Assembly (NCBI GenBank): GCA_033856025.1
Contig: JAWVFQ010000015.1
Span: 1 to 64,000 of the forward strand
Length of the DNA stretch: 64,000 bases
Reading direction: 5' to 3'
From: AC-38 sp033856025
GTDB lineage: Bacteria; Actinomycetota; Thermoleophilia; Solirubrobacterales; Solirubrobacteraceae
The translations under genes and the position numbers were made by a program. This document shows, one piece after another, positions 1-9,226 of this stretch; the first letter of the stretch is position 1; the number at the start of each line of letters is the position of its first letter. The notes beneath the pieces are model-generated. The model was not told the origin of the DNA. It saw only the letters and a list, made by a program, of their open reading frames with translations, and did not search any database.

Positions 1-571
1 ACAGCTGGATCCCCACCATCGCGTCGCGCTCGTCCTGGTGGTCGCCCTTGCGCACGCGCTCCAGGCTCTCGGCGTGGATGCGGTCGATCTTCTCCAGCGC
101 GCGAGCCAGCTCGCGGGCCACCTCGCGCCACCCGCGCTCGTCGAGCGTGAGCTTGGTCAGGCTGAGGTGCGCGTCGTCGGCGCTGAAGCCGCCCTCCCCC
201 GCCGCCGCGTTGACCTGCGCGCTCAGCTCCCCGAGCGTCGCCCCGGCCATCGCCTGCTTGACGATCTCGGGCACCTGGGCCCACGCCTCGTCGGGGATGT
301 GGTGCTTGGCGTCCGCCTGGTAGTAGTGCTCGATCGCCCCCCGCCGCGGGGTCTTGCGCACCAGCTTGATCATGCCCAGGGCCTCGAGGCGCCGGACGTG
401 GTAGCTCACGACGCCCAGCGAGGCGTTGAGCTCCTGCGCGATCTCGCTCGGGCTCGCCACGCGCTGCTCGAGGATGGCGAGGATCCGCACCCGCAGGGGA
501 TGCGCGAGCATCTTGACCAGGCGGTTGTCAAGGATCTCGTCGCGGCGTTTCGATGTCTTCTGGCCAGCCAT
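1..571 (-). CDS. ArsR-type winged-helix regulator, partial (C-terminus beyond window)
   Basis: Reads 190 codons leftward from an ATG at 571 and runs off the window edge, so the C-terminus is missing. Residues about 10-85 form an ArsR-like winged helix: LAHPLRVRILAILEQ, then SPSEIAQELN and VVSYHVRRLEALG, the recognition-helix region. The rest is charged and probably helical, with no domain I recognise. The start lies inside the upstream sigma-factor gene, giving a 44-base overlap. A GAGG seven bases before the ATG may serve as ribosome site. The pair is almost certainly co-transcribed. A DNA-binding regulator role is well supported; the ligand and targets are not visible. Confidence 0.85.
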   Translation of the reverse strand, partial: MAGQKTSKRRDEILDNRLVKMLAHPLRVRILAILEQRVASPSEIAQELNASLGVVSYHVRRLEALGMIKLVRKTPRRGAIEHYYQADAKHHIPDEAWAQVPEIVKQAMAGATLGELSAQVNAAAGEGGFSADDAHLSLTKLTLDERGWREVARELARALEKIDRIHAESLERVRKGDHQDERDAMVGIQL

Positions 572-1058
572 TCCTCAACCTCTTTCGGATCCTGTGCAGT
601 CTGACCTTAACCGTCCCCTCGGGCAGATCGAGCCGCCGCGCGACCTCGGCCTGGGTCAGGTCGTGACGGTACCGCAGGTGCAGTAGGGCGCGCTCGTCCG
701 GGCGCAGGCCGGCCAGCGCCCGGCGGGTGTCCAGTCGCGCGAGCAGCGAATCGAAGGGATCTTCGCCGCGGTACTCGGGCTCGACCGCGGTGACCACCTC
801 CCGCGCGGCGCGGCGCGTGCGTCGCTCCAGGATCCGCAGCGCCTCGCGATGGGTGATCTGCAGCAGCCACCCCAGCGGGGCCTCCGGGGTGGCGCACGTC
901 CGCCGCCGGCCCCACGCCCGGGCCATCGCCTCCTGCACCGCCTCCTCGGCGTCGTCGCGGTCGCGCAGCACCCGGTGCGCCTCACGCAGGCACCGGGCCC
1001 GCGCGGCGCGCCAGTCCCAGGCGAGATCCGGTGCGCCTGTGCTGGCGTGTGTCTCCAT
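528..1058 (-). CDS. ECF-type RNA polymerase sigma factor
   Basis: A 176-residue sigma-70 family protein with two regions. Sigma2 lies near residues 15-75 (AHRVLRDRDDAEEAVQEAM, then a WLLQITHREAL stretch). Sigma4 lies near 110-160 (LRPDERALLHLRYR, LTQAEVARRLDLPEGTVKVRLHRIR). It would direct RNA polymerase to a small regulon. No anti-sigma gene is adjacent; instead it overlaps an ArsR-type regulator by 44 bases, which may be its partner (inference). An in-frame TTG at 1097 would add 13 residues, but the ATG at 1058 is preferred because the sigma2 fold begins soon after it. It is divergent from the methyltransferase gene. Confidence 0.88.
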   Translation of the reverse strand: METHASTGAPDLAWDWRAARARCLREAHRVLRDRDDAEEAVQEAMARAWGRRRTCATPEAPLGWLLQITHREALRILERRTRRAAREVVTAVEPEYRGEDPFDSLLARLDTRRALAGLRPDERALLHLRYRHDLTQAEVARRLDLPEGTVKVRLHRIRKRLRNGWPEDIETPRRDP

Positions 1059-1116
1059 GGTCAGGGAATTCTCTACTACTGAAACGTTTTTGAGCAAGTT
1101 TGCGGTCTAGGAGGTC

Positions 1117-1929
1117 ATGGAAGTCCTCCGGTCCTCGGCCGCGCCGTGTCACCCCGCGGCGTCGGCGCTCCCCGCCTACGAGGTCCTGGCGCCCTTCTAC
1201 GACCGCTACACCGCCGACTACGAGCACGAGCTCGTGCTCGAGCAGATCGAGGCGCTGGCGCTCGCCCACGGCCTGTGCGGGCGCCGCGTGCTGGACGTGG
1301 GGTGCGGCACGGGCAAGAGCTTCCTCCCCCTGCTCGACCGCGGCTACGACGTCACCGCGTGCGACATCTCGCCCCGGATGGTCGAGCGCGCCCGGCGCAA
1401 GCTCGATGAGACCGACGGGAAACGCGTCGTCGTCGCGGACATGCGCGCGCTGCCCTGGCGCCGCGCCTTCGACCTCGTGACCTGCCTGGACGACGGCCTG
1501 AACTACCTGCTGTCCGACGTCGAGCTGAACACGGCCATCCGCTCCATGGCGAGCGCGCTGCGCTCCGGCGGCCTGGTGATCTTCGACGTCAACTCCCTGC
1601 GCACGTACCGCGAGACGTTCGCCGAGGAGTTCGTCGTGCAGTCCGGCCAGACGGTCTTCCAATGGCGCGGCGAGGGCACCGGCGAGATGGAGCCGGGCGA
1701 GCGCTGCTCGGCCGTCCTGGACGTGCGGGTGGCCGGCGGGCGCCTGCGCGCCACTAGCCGCCACGTCCAGCGCCACCACCCGCGCGAGGCCGTCGAGGCC
1801 GCGTGCGCGCGCGCCGGCCTGTCCGTGCTCGCCGTGCGCGGCGTGGCGCGCGGCGCGCGGCTCGTGGCCGACCCGGACGAGGACGTCCATCCCAAGCTCG
1901 TTTTCGTCGCCGGCCGTGCCGGCGCCTGA
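1117..1929 (+). CDS. Class I SAM-dependent methyltransferase
   Basis: A 270-residue cytoplasmic methyltransferase of the Rossmann type. Motif I is VLDVGCGTGKS at about residues 58-68. An acidic motif II follows (VTACDISPRM) and then a post-I segment VVVADMRALPW. The substrate is not identifiable; the size resembles small-molecule methyltransferases. The ATG at 1117 follows an excellent Shine-Dalgarno (AGGAGG at 1109-1114). The MFS exporter begins 17 bases after its stop, so the two are probably one transcript. A modifying enzyme beside an exporter suggests handling of a small, possibly toxic molecule (inference). Confidence 0.88.
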   Translation: MEVLRSSAAPCHPAASALPAYEVLAPFYDRYTADYEHELVLEQIEALALAHGLCGRRVLDVGCGTGKSFLPLLDRGYDVTACDISPRMVERARRKLDETDGKRVVVADMRALPWRRAFDLVTCLDDGLNYLLSDVELNTAIRSMASALRSGGLVIFDVNSLRTYRETFAEEFVVQSGQTVFQWRGEGTGEMEPGERCSAVLDVRVAGGRLRATSRHVQRHHPREAVEAACARAGLSVLAVRGVARGARLVADPDEDVHPKLVFVAGRAGA

Positions 1930-1946
1930 CCCGAAGAGAGGAGGAG

Positions 1947-3248
1947 ATGTCATGTCCATCATCCGCTGGGGCTGATCGCCCGTCGAAGGCCGGCCGGCGG
2001 CCGCGCGTTCTCGCGCCGCTGGCCCGCCGCGACTTCGCGCTGCTGTGGGTGGGAACCGGGCTCTCGCTGGCCGGCGACGGCGTGTATGCCGTCGCGCTGG
2101 CCTGGCAGGTGTACGAGCTGTCGGGGACGGCCGGAGCGCTGGCCGCCGTCGGCGTGGCCTGGACCCTCCCCCAGCTCGCGTTGCTCCCCTGGGCGGGCAT
2201 CGCGGCGGACCGCCACGACCGCCGGCGCCTGCTGGTCGCCGCCGACCTGGTGCGCGCCGGGGCGATCGGCGCCCTGGGCGTGCTGTCGGCGCTCGGCGCG
2301 CTGTCGCTGTGGATGGTCGTGGCGGGCGCGGTCGTCTACGGCGCGGCGGAGGCGTTCTCCGCGCCCGCGTTCGTGGCCCTGGTCGCCCAGGTCGTACCGC
2401 GCGAGGAGCTGGTCGGAGCCAACGCGCTGGAGCAGTCCGCGCGCCCGCTCGCGCTGCGCCTGGCCGGTCCCGTCCTGGGCGGCGGGCTCGTCGCGGCCAC
2501 CGGACCGGGCGGCGCGCTGCTCGTGGACGCCGCCACCTTCGCCATCTGCGCACTGGCCGTCGGGCTCATCCGCCGCCCGCCCACTCCCGCCTCCGGCGCG
2601 GCGCGCGCGTGGCGCGCCGAGCTGAGCGAGGGCGCGCGCTACGTGCGCGCCCGGGTGTGGCTGTGGACGACGCTGCTGGGCGCCGCCGTCGGCCTGCTGT
2701 GCTTCTACGGACCGGTGACCGTCCTGCTGCCCTGGCTCGTCAAGCAGGACCTCGGCGCCGGCGCGGGGTCGCTGGGGATCGTCCTGGGCGCCGGCGGCGC
2801 GGCCGCTCTCGTGGCCGCGCTCGCGGCGGGCCAGCTCGGGCTCGGCCGCTCGCCCCTGCGCGTGGTCTACGCGTCGTGGACGGTGGGCGCGCTGGCCATC
2901 GCGGGCTACGGGCTCGCGGACACGGTGTGGCAGGCGGCGCTGGTGAGCGTCGTGGTCCAGGGCGCGATGACGGTGGGCGCGATCGGCTGGGGCGCGCAGC
3001 TCCAGCGCACGGTGCCGGCCGGCCTGCTGGGCCGCGTGGCGAGCCTGGACTGGCTGCTGTCGACGGCGCTGGTGCCGGTCTCGCTGGGCCTCACGGCGCC
3101 GGCGGTCGCGCTGTTCGGGGCCCGGGCGGTCCTGGTCGCCGCGGGAGTGGCCTCGGCGACGGCGCTCGCGGCGCTCGGGCTCGCGACGGCCCTGAGCGAC
3201 CGGCGGCGGTTGCGGCCCAACTGGCGCGCTATAGTCAGCGATCCCTGA
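1947..3248 (+). CDS. MFS transporter (EntS/MFS_3-like exporter)
   Basis: A 433-residue membrane protein with about 12 hydrophobic helices. The N-terminal signature ALLWVGTGLSLAGDGVYAVAL and the loop between helices 2 and 3 (WAGIAADRHDRRRLL) are typical of the MFS_3 exporter group. A second-half repeat of the fold follows the central loop near residue 205. It should use the proton gradient to export a small molecule; the substrate cannot be read from sequence. The ATG at 1947 is chosen because it follows a purine-rich GAGAGGAGG and sits 17 bases after the methyltransferase stop. Confidence 0.88.
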   Translation: MSCPSSAGADRPSKAGRRPRVLAPLARRDFALLWVGTGLSLAGDGVYAVALAWQVYELSGTAGALAAVGVAWTLPQLALLPWAGIAADRHDRRRLLVAADLVRAGAIGALGVLSALGALSLWMVVAGAVVYGAAEAFSAPAFVALVAQVVPREELVGANALEQSARPLALRLAGPVLGGGLVAATGPGGALLVDAATFAICALAVGLIRRPPTPASGAARAWRAELSEGARYVRARVWLWTTLLGAAVGLLCFYGPVTVLLPWLVKQDLGAGAGSLGIVLGAGGAAALVAALAAGQLGLGRSPLRVVYASWTVGALAIAGYGLADTVWQAALVSVVVQGAMTVGAIGWGAQLQRTVPAGLLGRVASLDWLLSTALVPVSLGLTAPAVALFGARAVLVAAGVASATALAALGLATALSDRRRLRPNWRAIVSDP

Positions 3249-3321
3249 GCGGTCGCAAACGAGCGGCCGCTCCTCCTATCCCTTGCGCGGCCGACTCCCT
3301 CCTCGCGGACACTTCGCCCTG

Positions 3322-4212
3322 ATGCCCCGGCGCTCGGCGCCGGCCCGGGGCCTGCGGTCGGCACTGGCCCAGGACGAGCTGGAGGTGCACTTCCAGCCCA
3401 AGCTGGCGCTCGACGCCCAGTCGGTGCCCGGGGTCGAGGCGCTGGTGCGCTGGCGCGACCCGCAGCGCGGCCTGCTGGCGCCGGCCGACTTCCTCGCCGG
3501 CCTGGAGCACCACGAGGTGCTCGGCGAGCTCGCCCTGTTCGTGCTGGACCGCGCACTGGCCCAGGCGGCCGAGTGGAGGCGCCACGGCGCACCGCTGAGC
3601 GTCGCGGTGAACGTGACGTCGGCCAGCCTGGTGGACGAGTCCCTCCCGGCATCGGTGAGCGCCGCGCTGCGCCGGTGGGACGTCCCGCCCGGCGCGCTGG
3701 TGCTCGAGATCACCGAGACCGCCGTGCTCCAGGACCCCGACCGCGCGGTCGCCGTCCTGCGCGACCTCGCGGCGGCGGGCGTGGACATCGCGCTGGACGA
3801 CTTCGGGACGGGAGAGTCCTCCCTCAGCCGGCTCCTCCAGTTTCCGATCGTCGAGCTCAAGATCGACCGGACGTTCGTGCACAACCTCGCCGTCCGACTC
3901 TCGCGCGGCCTGAAGGTGATCAGGGCGGTGGTCGACCTCGCCCACGACCTGGGGCACCGCGTCGTCGCGGAGGGCGTGGAGGACCGCGCGACCCTCGACC
4001 ACCTGGCCGACCTGGGGTGCGACCAGGCTCAGGGCTACTACATCTGCCGTCCGCTCCCGGCCGCCGATCTGCCCGCCTGGGCGCTGCGCGCGCCGGCGGC
4101 GGCCGACCGGCTCTTCTCGCGACCGCTGGGAACGCCCGAGCCCGGCCCGGCGGAGTCGGGCGGCCTGGGCGGGGCATTCCGCAGCCCGGCTGTCGAGATC
4201 GGCTGGCGCTGA
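3322..4212 (+). CDS. Stand-alone EAL domain cyclic-di-GMP phosphodiesterase
   Basis: A protein of about 296 residues that is almost entirely one EAL domain, which hydrolyses c-di-GMP to pGpG. Metal and catalytic positions all look intact: EALVRW, NVTSASL, EITETAVL, LDDFGTGESSL, ELKIDRTF, AEGVED and QGYYICRPLP, in the canonical order. No sensory domain or membrane helix is present, so it is probably cytoplasmic. It converges on a GGDEF protein about 0.8 kb away, with tRNA genes between. The ATG at 3322 is used; a TTG at 3283 would add 13 residues, and neither has a clear ribosome site. Its stop lies one base from the 3' end of the opposite-strand tRNA-Leu. Confidence 0.9.
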   Translation: MPRRSAPARGLRSALAQDELEVHFQPKLALDAQSVPGVEALVRWRDPQRGLLAPADFLAGLEHHEVLGELALFVLDRALAQAAEWRRHGAPLSVAVNVTSASLVDESLPASVSAALRRWDVPPGALVLEITETAVLQDPDRAVAVLRDLAAAGVDIALDDFGTGESSLSRLLQFPIVELKIDRTFVHNLAVRLSRGLKVIRAVVDLAHDLGHRVVAEGVEDRATLDHLADLGCDQAQGYYICRPLPAADLPAWALRAPAAADRLFSRPLGTPEPGPAESGGLGGAFRSPAVEIGWR

Positions 4213-4213
4213 A

Positions 4214-4298
4214 TGCGGGCGGAGGGATTCGAACCCCCACGGGCCGTGAGGCCCACCGGCTCCTAAGGCCGGAGCGTCTACCGTTCCGCCACGCCCGC
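4214..4298 (-). tRNA. tRNA-Leu (anticodon UAG)
   Basis: An 85-nt class II tRNA. The acceptor stem is GCGGGCG/CGCCCGC with discriminator A. The anticodon stem is CCGGC/GCCGG around loop CTTAGGA, giving anticodon UAG (Leu, CUA codons). A long variable arm GGGCC-TCAC-GGCCC and T loop TTCGAAT complete the fold. CCA is not encoded, which fits the CCA-adding enzyme gene at 44 kb. The 3' end lies one base from the stop of the convergent EAL gene. Confidence 0.97.
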
Positions 4299-4343
4299 CG
4301 ACTGCTGCGCTCGGTTGTCCGAGCTTGTATGTTGCGCTACAGG

Positions 4344-4871
4344 ATGGCGCGTCCAGGCGTGGAGATCCGGGAGGGGTACCACATCGAGAACCCCAACCAG
4401 CACAAGGCCTCGTCGAAGGCGACGAGAGCCGTTGTGATCCTGCTGCTGCTCGTCTCCGCCGCCCTGATGGCCATCGTCCTGCTCGGCGGGTGGTCCAAGC
4501 TGGCCGGCATGCAGGTCGTGCTGATCGGGTGGATCCTCGTCTACCTGCTGATGGCCTTCTACGTCGCGCGCTGGAACCGCGGCGTCCTGCCGCTCGCCGC
4601 GGCGCTGGCCATCCTCATGGGGATCTTCGCCGCCATCGCGGGGCCCGAGTGGTTCGATCGCGACAAGACCGGCTTCACGTCGCCGGCGCTGGACGAGAGC
4701 GTCCTGGGCCTCGTCACGCTGCTGATCGTCCCGGTGCAGGTCCTGTTGATCGGGTTCGTCATGCGCGGGTTCCAGCAGGCCTGGAACGTCGAGGTCGAGG
4801 TCCCGGACGGGCAGACCTACCAGCCCGGCATGGGCTACCAGGAACGCGGCGGCCGCACCGCCACGGCGTAG
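4344..4871 (+). CDS. Four-helix integral membrane protein, unknown function
   Basis: A 175-residue protein not recognised as a named family. It has a hydrophilic start (GVEIREGYHIENPNQHK), then four strongly hydrophobic helices at about residues 31-52, 58-79, 85-105 and 123-145, and a short polar tail rich in Gly. It looks like a small integral membrane protein. The ATG at 4344 is preferred over one at 4329: a TATGTT hexamer ends ten bases before 4344, matching the leaderless pattern elsewhere in the window. The gene sits between two Leu-anticodon tRNA genes. Confidence 0.75.
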   Translation: MARPGVEIREGYHIENPNQHKASSKATRAVVILLLLVSAALMAIVLLGGWSKLAGMQVVLIGWILVYLLMAFYVARWNRGVLPLAAALAILMGIFAAIAGPEWFDRDKTGFTSPALDESVLGLVTLLIVPVQVLLIGFVMRGFQQAWNVEVEVPDGQTYQPGMGYQERGGRTATA

Positions 4872-4884
4872 GCTTGCTCGCCTC

Positions 4885-4958
4885 GCGGCGGTAGCCCAAC
4901 CGGCAGAGGCAGTCGGCTCAAACCCGATCCAGTGTGGGTTCGAATCCCACCCGCCGCA
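4885..4958 (+). tRNA. Short-variable-arm (class I) tRNA with CAA anticodon
   Basis: A 74-nt sequence with a complete cloverleaf. The acceptor GCGGCGG/CCGCCGC pairs at 7 of 7. The D stem is GCC/GGC with GG in the loop. The anticodon stem GTCGG/CCGAT surrounds loop CTCAAAC, so the anticodon is CAA (4919-4921). The variable loop is only five bases (CCAGT). The T stem GTGGG/CCCAC is perfect with loop TTCGAAT, and the discriminator is A. CCA is not encoded. CAA would read UUG (Leu), yet bacterial leucine tRNAs normally carry a long variable arm. It is clearly a tRNA-like gene; the amino acid it carries is uncertain. Confidence 0.9.
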
Positions 4959-4972
4959 CTGACAGGCGCGAC

Positions 4973-6883
<1,911 letters not shown>

Positions 6884-6981
6884 TCCGTTGAGGCGCCCTT
6901 CTCCGTCCGTCCGGGCGCGCCGATCGATGGTACTCACGGGTGGCGCGAACCTCTGTAGGACATCCGTCGAGCCGGACGGAC

Positions 6982-7755
6982 TCAGGCGCCGACGAGCTCG
7001 CCCAGCGGCGCCGCGAGCGCCGCGGGCGCGGCCAGCAGGCCGTCGGGCAGTCCGTCGGCGGGCGCGATCTCGCGCAGCTCCAGGCCGGCGCGGCGGCACA
7101 GCAGCGCCCCGGCGGCGCGGTCCCACGGCTTCAGGCCCCGCTCGTAGTAGGCGTCGAAGCGCCCGCAGGCCGTCCAGGCCAGGTCCAGCGCGGCGCTCCC
7201 CAGCCGGCGCAGGTCCCGCACGCGCGGCAGCACGCGCGCCGTCACCTCGGCCTGGCGCGCGCGGACGTCGGCGTCGTAGGAGAACCCCGTGGCCACCATC
7301 GCCGTGGCCAGGTCATCGCGCTCCGAGGCCCGCACGGGCACGCCGTCCAGGGTGGCCGGCCCGGAGCGCGTCGCCGCGAACGTCTCGTCGCGCAGCGGGT
7401 CGTGGACCACGCCCACGAGCGTGCCCTCCGGGTCCTCGCAGGCCACGCTGACGCACCAGTGCGGGATGCCGAAGAGGAAGTTGACCGTCCCGTCGAGCGG
7501 GTCGACGACCCAGCGCAGCCCCGTAGCGCCGCCGCCGCGGTCGCCGCCCTCCTCGCCGAGGACCGCGTCGTCAGGGCGCCGGACCGCCAGGGCCTCCCGC
7601 AGCACGCGCTCCGCCGCCAGGTCGGCCTCCGAGACGAGGTCGGTGGGCGTGCTCTTGGCCCGGACCTCCACCCGCGGCCCCCCGAAGCGCTCGACCAGGA
7701 CGGCGGCCGCCGTGCGGGCGGCCTCGTCGGCCACCCGCAGCAGCTCGTCCTCCAT
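6982..7755 (-). CDS. Inositol monophosphatase family protein
   Basis: A 257-residue phosphatase of the IMPase/SuhB/CysQ family. It retains the metal site: GEEGGD near residue 71, the family signature WVVDPLDGTVNF near residues 86-97, and a late KPWDRAAG with the third metal Asp. Likely substrates are inositol phosphate, histidinol phosphate or related small phosphates; the sequence does not decide between them. The ATG overlaps the amidase stop by one base (TGATG), so translation is coupled. No explicit ribosome site is needed. Confidence 0.9.
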   Translation of the reverse strand: MEDELLRVADEAARTAAAVLVERFGGPRVEVRAKSTPTDLVSEADLAAERVLREALAVRRPDDAVLGEEGGDRGGGATGLRWVVDPLDGTVNFLFGIPHWCVSVACEDPEGTLVGVVHDPLRDETFAATRSGPATLDGVPVRASERDDLATAMVATGFSYDADVRARQAEVTARVLPRVRDLRRLGSAALDLAWTACGRFDAYYERGLKPWDRAAGALLCRRAGLELREIAPADGLPDGLLAAPAALAAPLGELVGA

Positions 7756-9167
7756 CAGGAGACCGGCGGCCGGCGCTCGGCCCAGGGGCGCTCGGACTCC
7801 AGCTGCGCGGCCAGCGACAGGACTGTCGCCTCGTCGTTGGGGCGACCGATCAGCTGAACGGCCAGCGGCAGCCCGTCCGGGGTGGACCCGGCCGGGACGG
7901 ACGCCGCCGGCTGGCCGGTGAAGTTCCAGGGGGCGGTGTAGGGGATCAGGCGCCCGGCGCCGTTGATCGTCCACAGGGCGCCGCGGCCCTCCCAGCGGCC
8001 CGTCTCGACCGGCGGCTCCGGCGCCACCGGGGTCAGGAGCACGTCGTGCTCGGCGAAGAAGGCATCGACGCGCTCGCGCACCGGCCCCTCGGCGGCGCGC
8101 GCCCGCGCCACCAGCGAGTCGGGGATCGACGCGCCCAGAGCGGTGATGCGCTTCCACCGGCGATCCAGGCGCTCGGGCCGCGGGAGCGAGCGTGCCTCGT
8201 CGGCGACCCCCCGCAGCACCCGCACCAGCGGCGCCCAGGCCTCGGACCCCACGTAGCCCGGATGTTCCTCCACGACCTCGTGCCCCAGCGAGCGCAGCAG
8301 CTCGGCCGTGTCCAGCACGGCCCGGCGTACCTCGGCCGCCGGCTTGACCAGCGTCCCGGGCGGGACGTCGAACGAGTGGGCGATGCGCAGCCGCCGCGGC
8401 GGGGCGCCCGCCGCCTCGGCGAACGGGCGCTCGGGCGCGGGCGGTCGGTCCGCGTCCACCTCGGAGGGACCGGCGGTGACGTCGAGCAGCAGCGCAGTGT
8501 CCCCGACCGTCCGGGTGATCCAGCCCACCGACGAGAGCCCGTGCCAGTGGTCGGCGTGCGGCGCCAGCGAGACGCGGCCGCGCTGGGGCTTGAGGCCGAA
8601 CAGCCCGCAGAACGCCGCCGGCATGCGGATCGACCCGCCACCGTCGGATCCCAGCGCGGCGCCGACCAGGCCCGCCGCGACGGCCGCCGCCGAGCCGCCG
8701 CTGGAGCCGCCCGGTGAGCGGTCGGGGTTCCACGGGTTGCGGGTCACGCCCCACGTCGGCGACTCGGTCACCGGCAGCGCACACAGCGGCGGGACGTTGG
8801 TGCGGCCGATGACCACGGCGCCCGCCGCGCGCACCCGCCGCACGACCTCGGCGTCCTCGCGGGCGGGATCGCCGTAGGCGTCGGTCCCGTGCGTGGTCAC
8901 GTCGCCGGCCACGTCCAGGTTGTCCTTGATCGCGATCGGCACGCCCAGCAGCGGGCGCTCGTCGCCCCCCTTCAGGCGTGCCTGCGCCTGGTCGGCCTCG
9001 GCCAGGGCCCGATCGCGGTACACCGCGCGAAAGGCGTTGAGCCGCGGGTTGTGGCGGTCGATGCGCTCGAGGTAGAGCTCGACCAGCGCGCGCGGCGTGA
9101 CCTCCCCGGCGCGGACGAGCTCCGCCTGGCGGGCGAGCGGGGTGAAGGCGAGGGCGTCGTCGGCCAC
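7755..9167 (-). CDS. Amidase signature family hydrolase
   Basis: A 470-residue amidase signature enzyme. The Ser-cisSer-Lys triad region is intact: PIAIKDN near residue 80, GGSSGGSAAAVAAG near 153-166, and GSDGGGSIRMPA near 172-183 with the nucleophilic Ser. It resembles general amidases rather than GatA because no gatB or gatC is nearby. It hydrolyses a carboxamide of unknown identity. The GTG start at 9167 follows a TAGGCT hexamer (9176-9181) by eight bases, which suggests leaderless translation. It leads a two-gene operon with the inositol phosphatase-like gene. Confidence 0.9.
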   Translation of the reverse strand: MADDALAFTPLARQAELVRAGEVTPRALVELYLERIDRHNPRLNAFRAVYRDRALAEADQAQARLKGGDERPLLGVPIAIKDNLDVAGDVTTHGTDAYGDPAREDAEVVRRVRAAGAVVIGRTNVPPLCALPVTESPTWGVTRNPWNPDRSPGGSSGGSAAAVAAGLVGAALGSDGGGSIRMPAAFCGLFGLKPQRGRVSLAPHADHWHGLSSVGWITRTVGDTALLLDVTAGPSEVDADRPPAPERPFAEAAGAPPRRLRIAHSFDVPPGTLVKPAAEVRRAVLDTAELLRSLGHEVVEEHPGYVGSEAWAPLVRVLRGVADEARSLPRPERLDRRWKRITALGASIPDSLVARARAAEGPVRERVDAFFAEHDVLLTPVAPEPPVETGRWEGRGALWTINGAGRLIPYTAPWNFTGQPAASVPAGSTPDGLPLAVQLIGRPNDEATVLSLAAQLESERPWAERRPPVS

Positions 9168-9226
9168 GGGCGGGCAGCCTACCCGGGGCGCTCGCGGCGG
9201 GCCGGTGCGCGAACATGCTGCGCCGC

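Noticed and set aside
1081..1109. GAAAC...GTC as an ECF-type promoter for the methyltransferase
   Set aside because: The spacing (19 bases) is long and the putative -10 falls on the ribosome site, which would remove it from the mRNA.
4214..4958. Integration site or genomic island beside the tRNA genes
   Set aside because: No integrase, direct repeat of a tRNA end or shift in base composition was seen around either tRNA.
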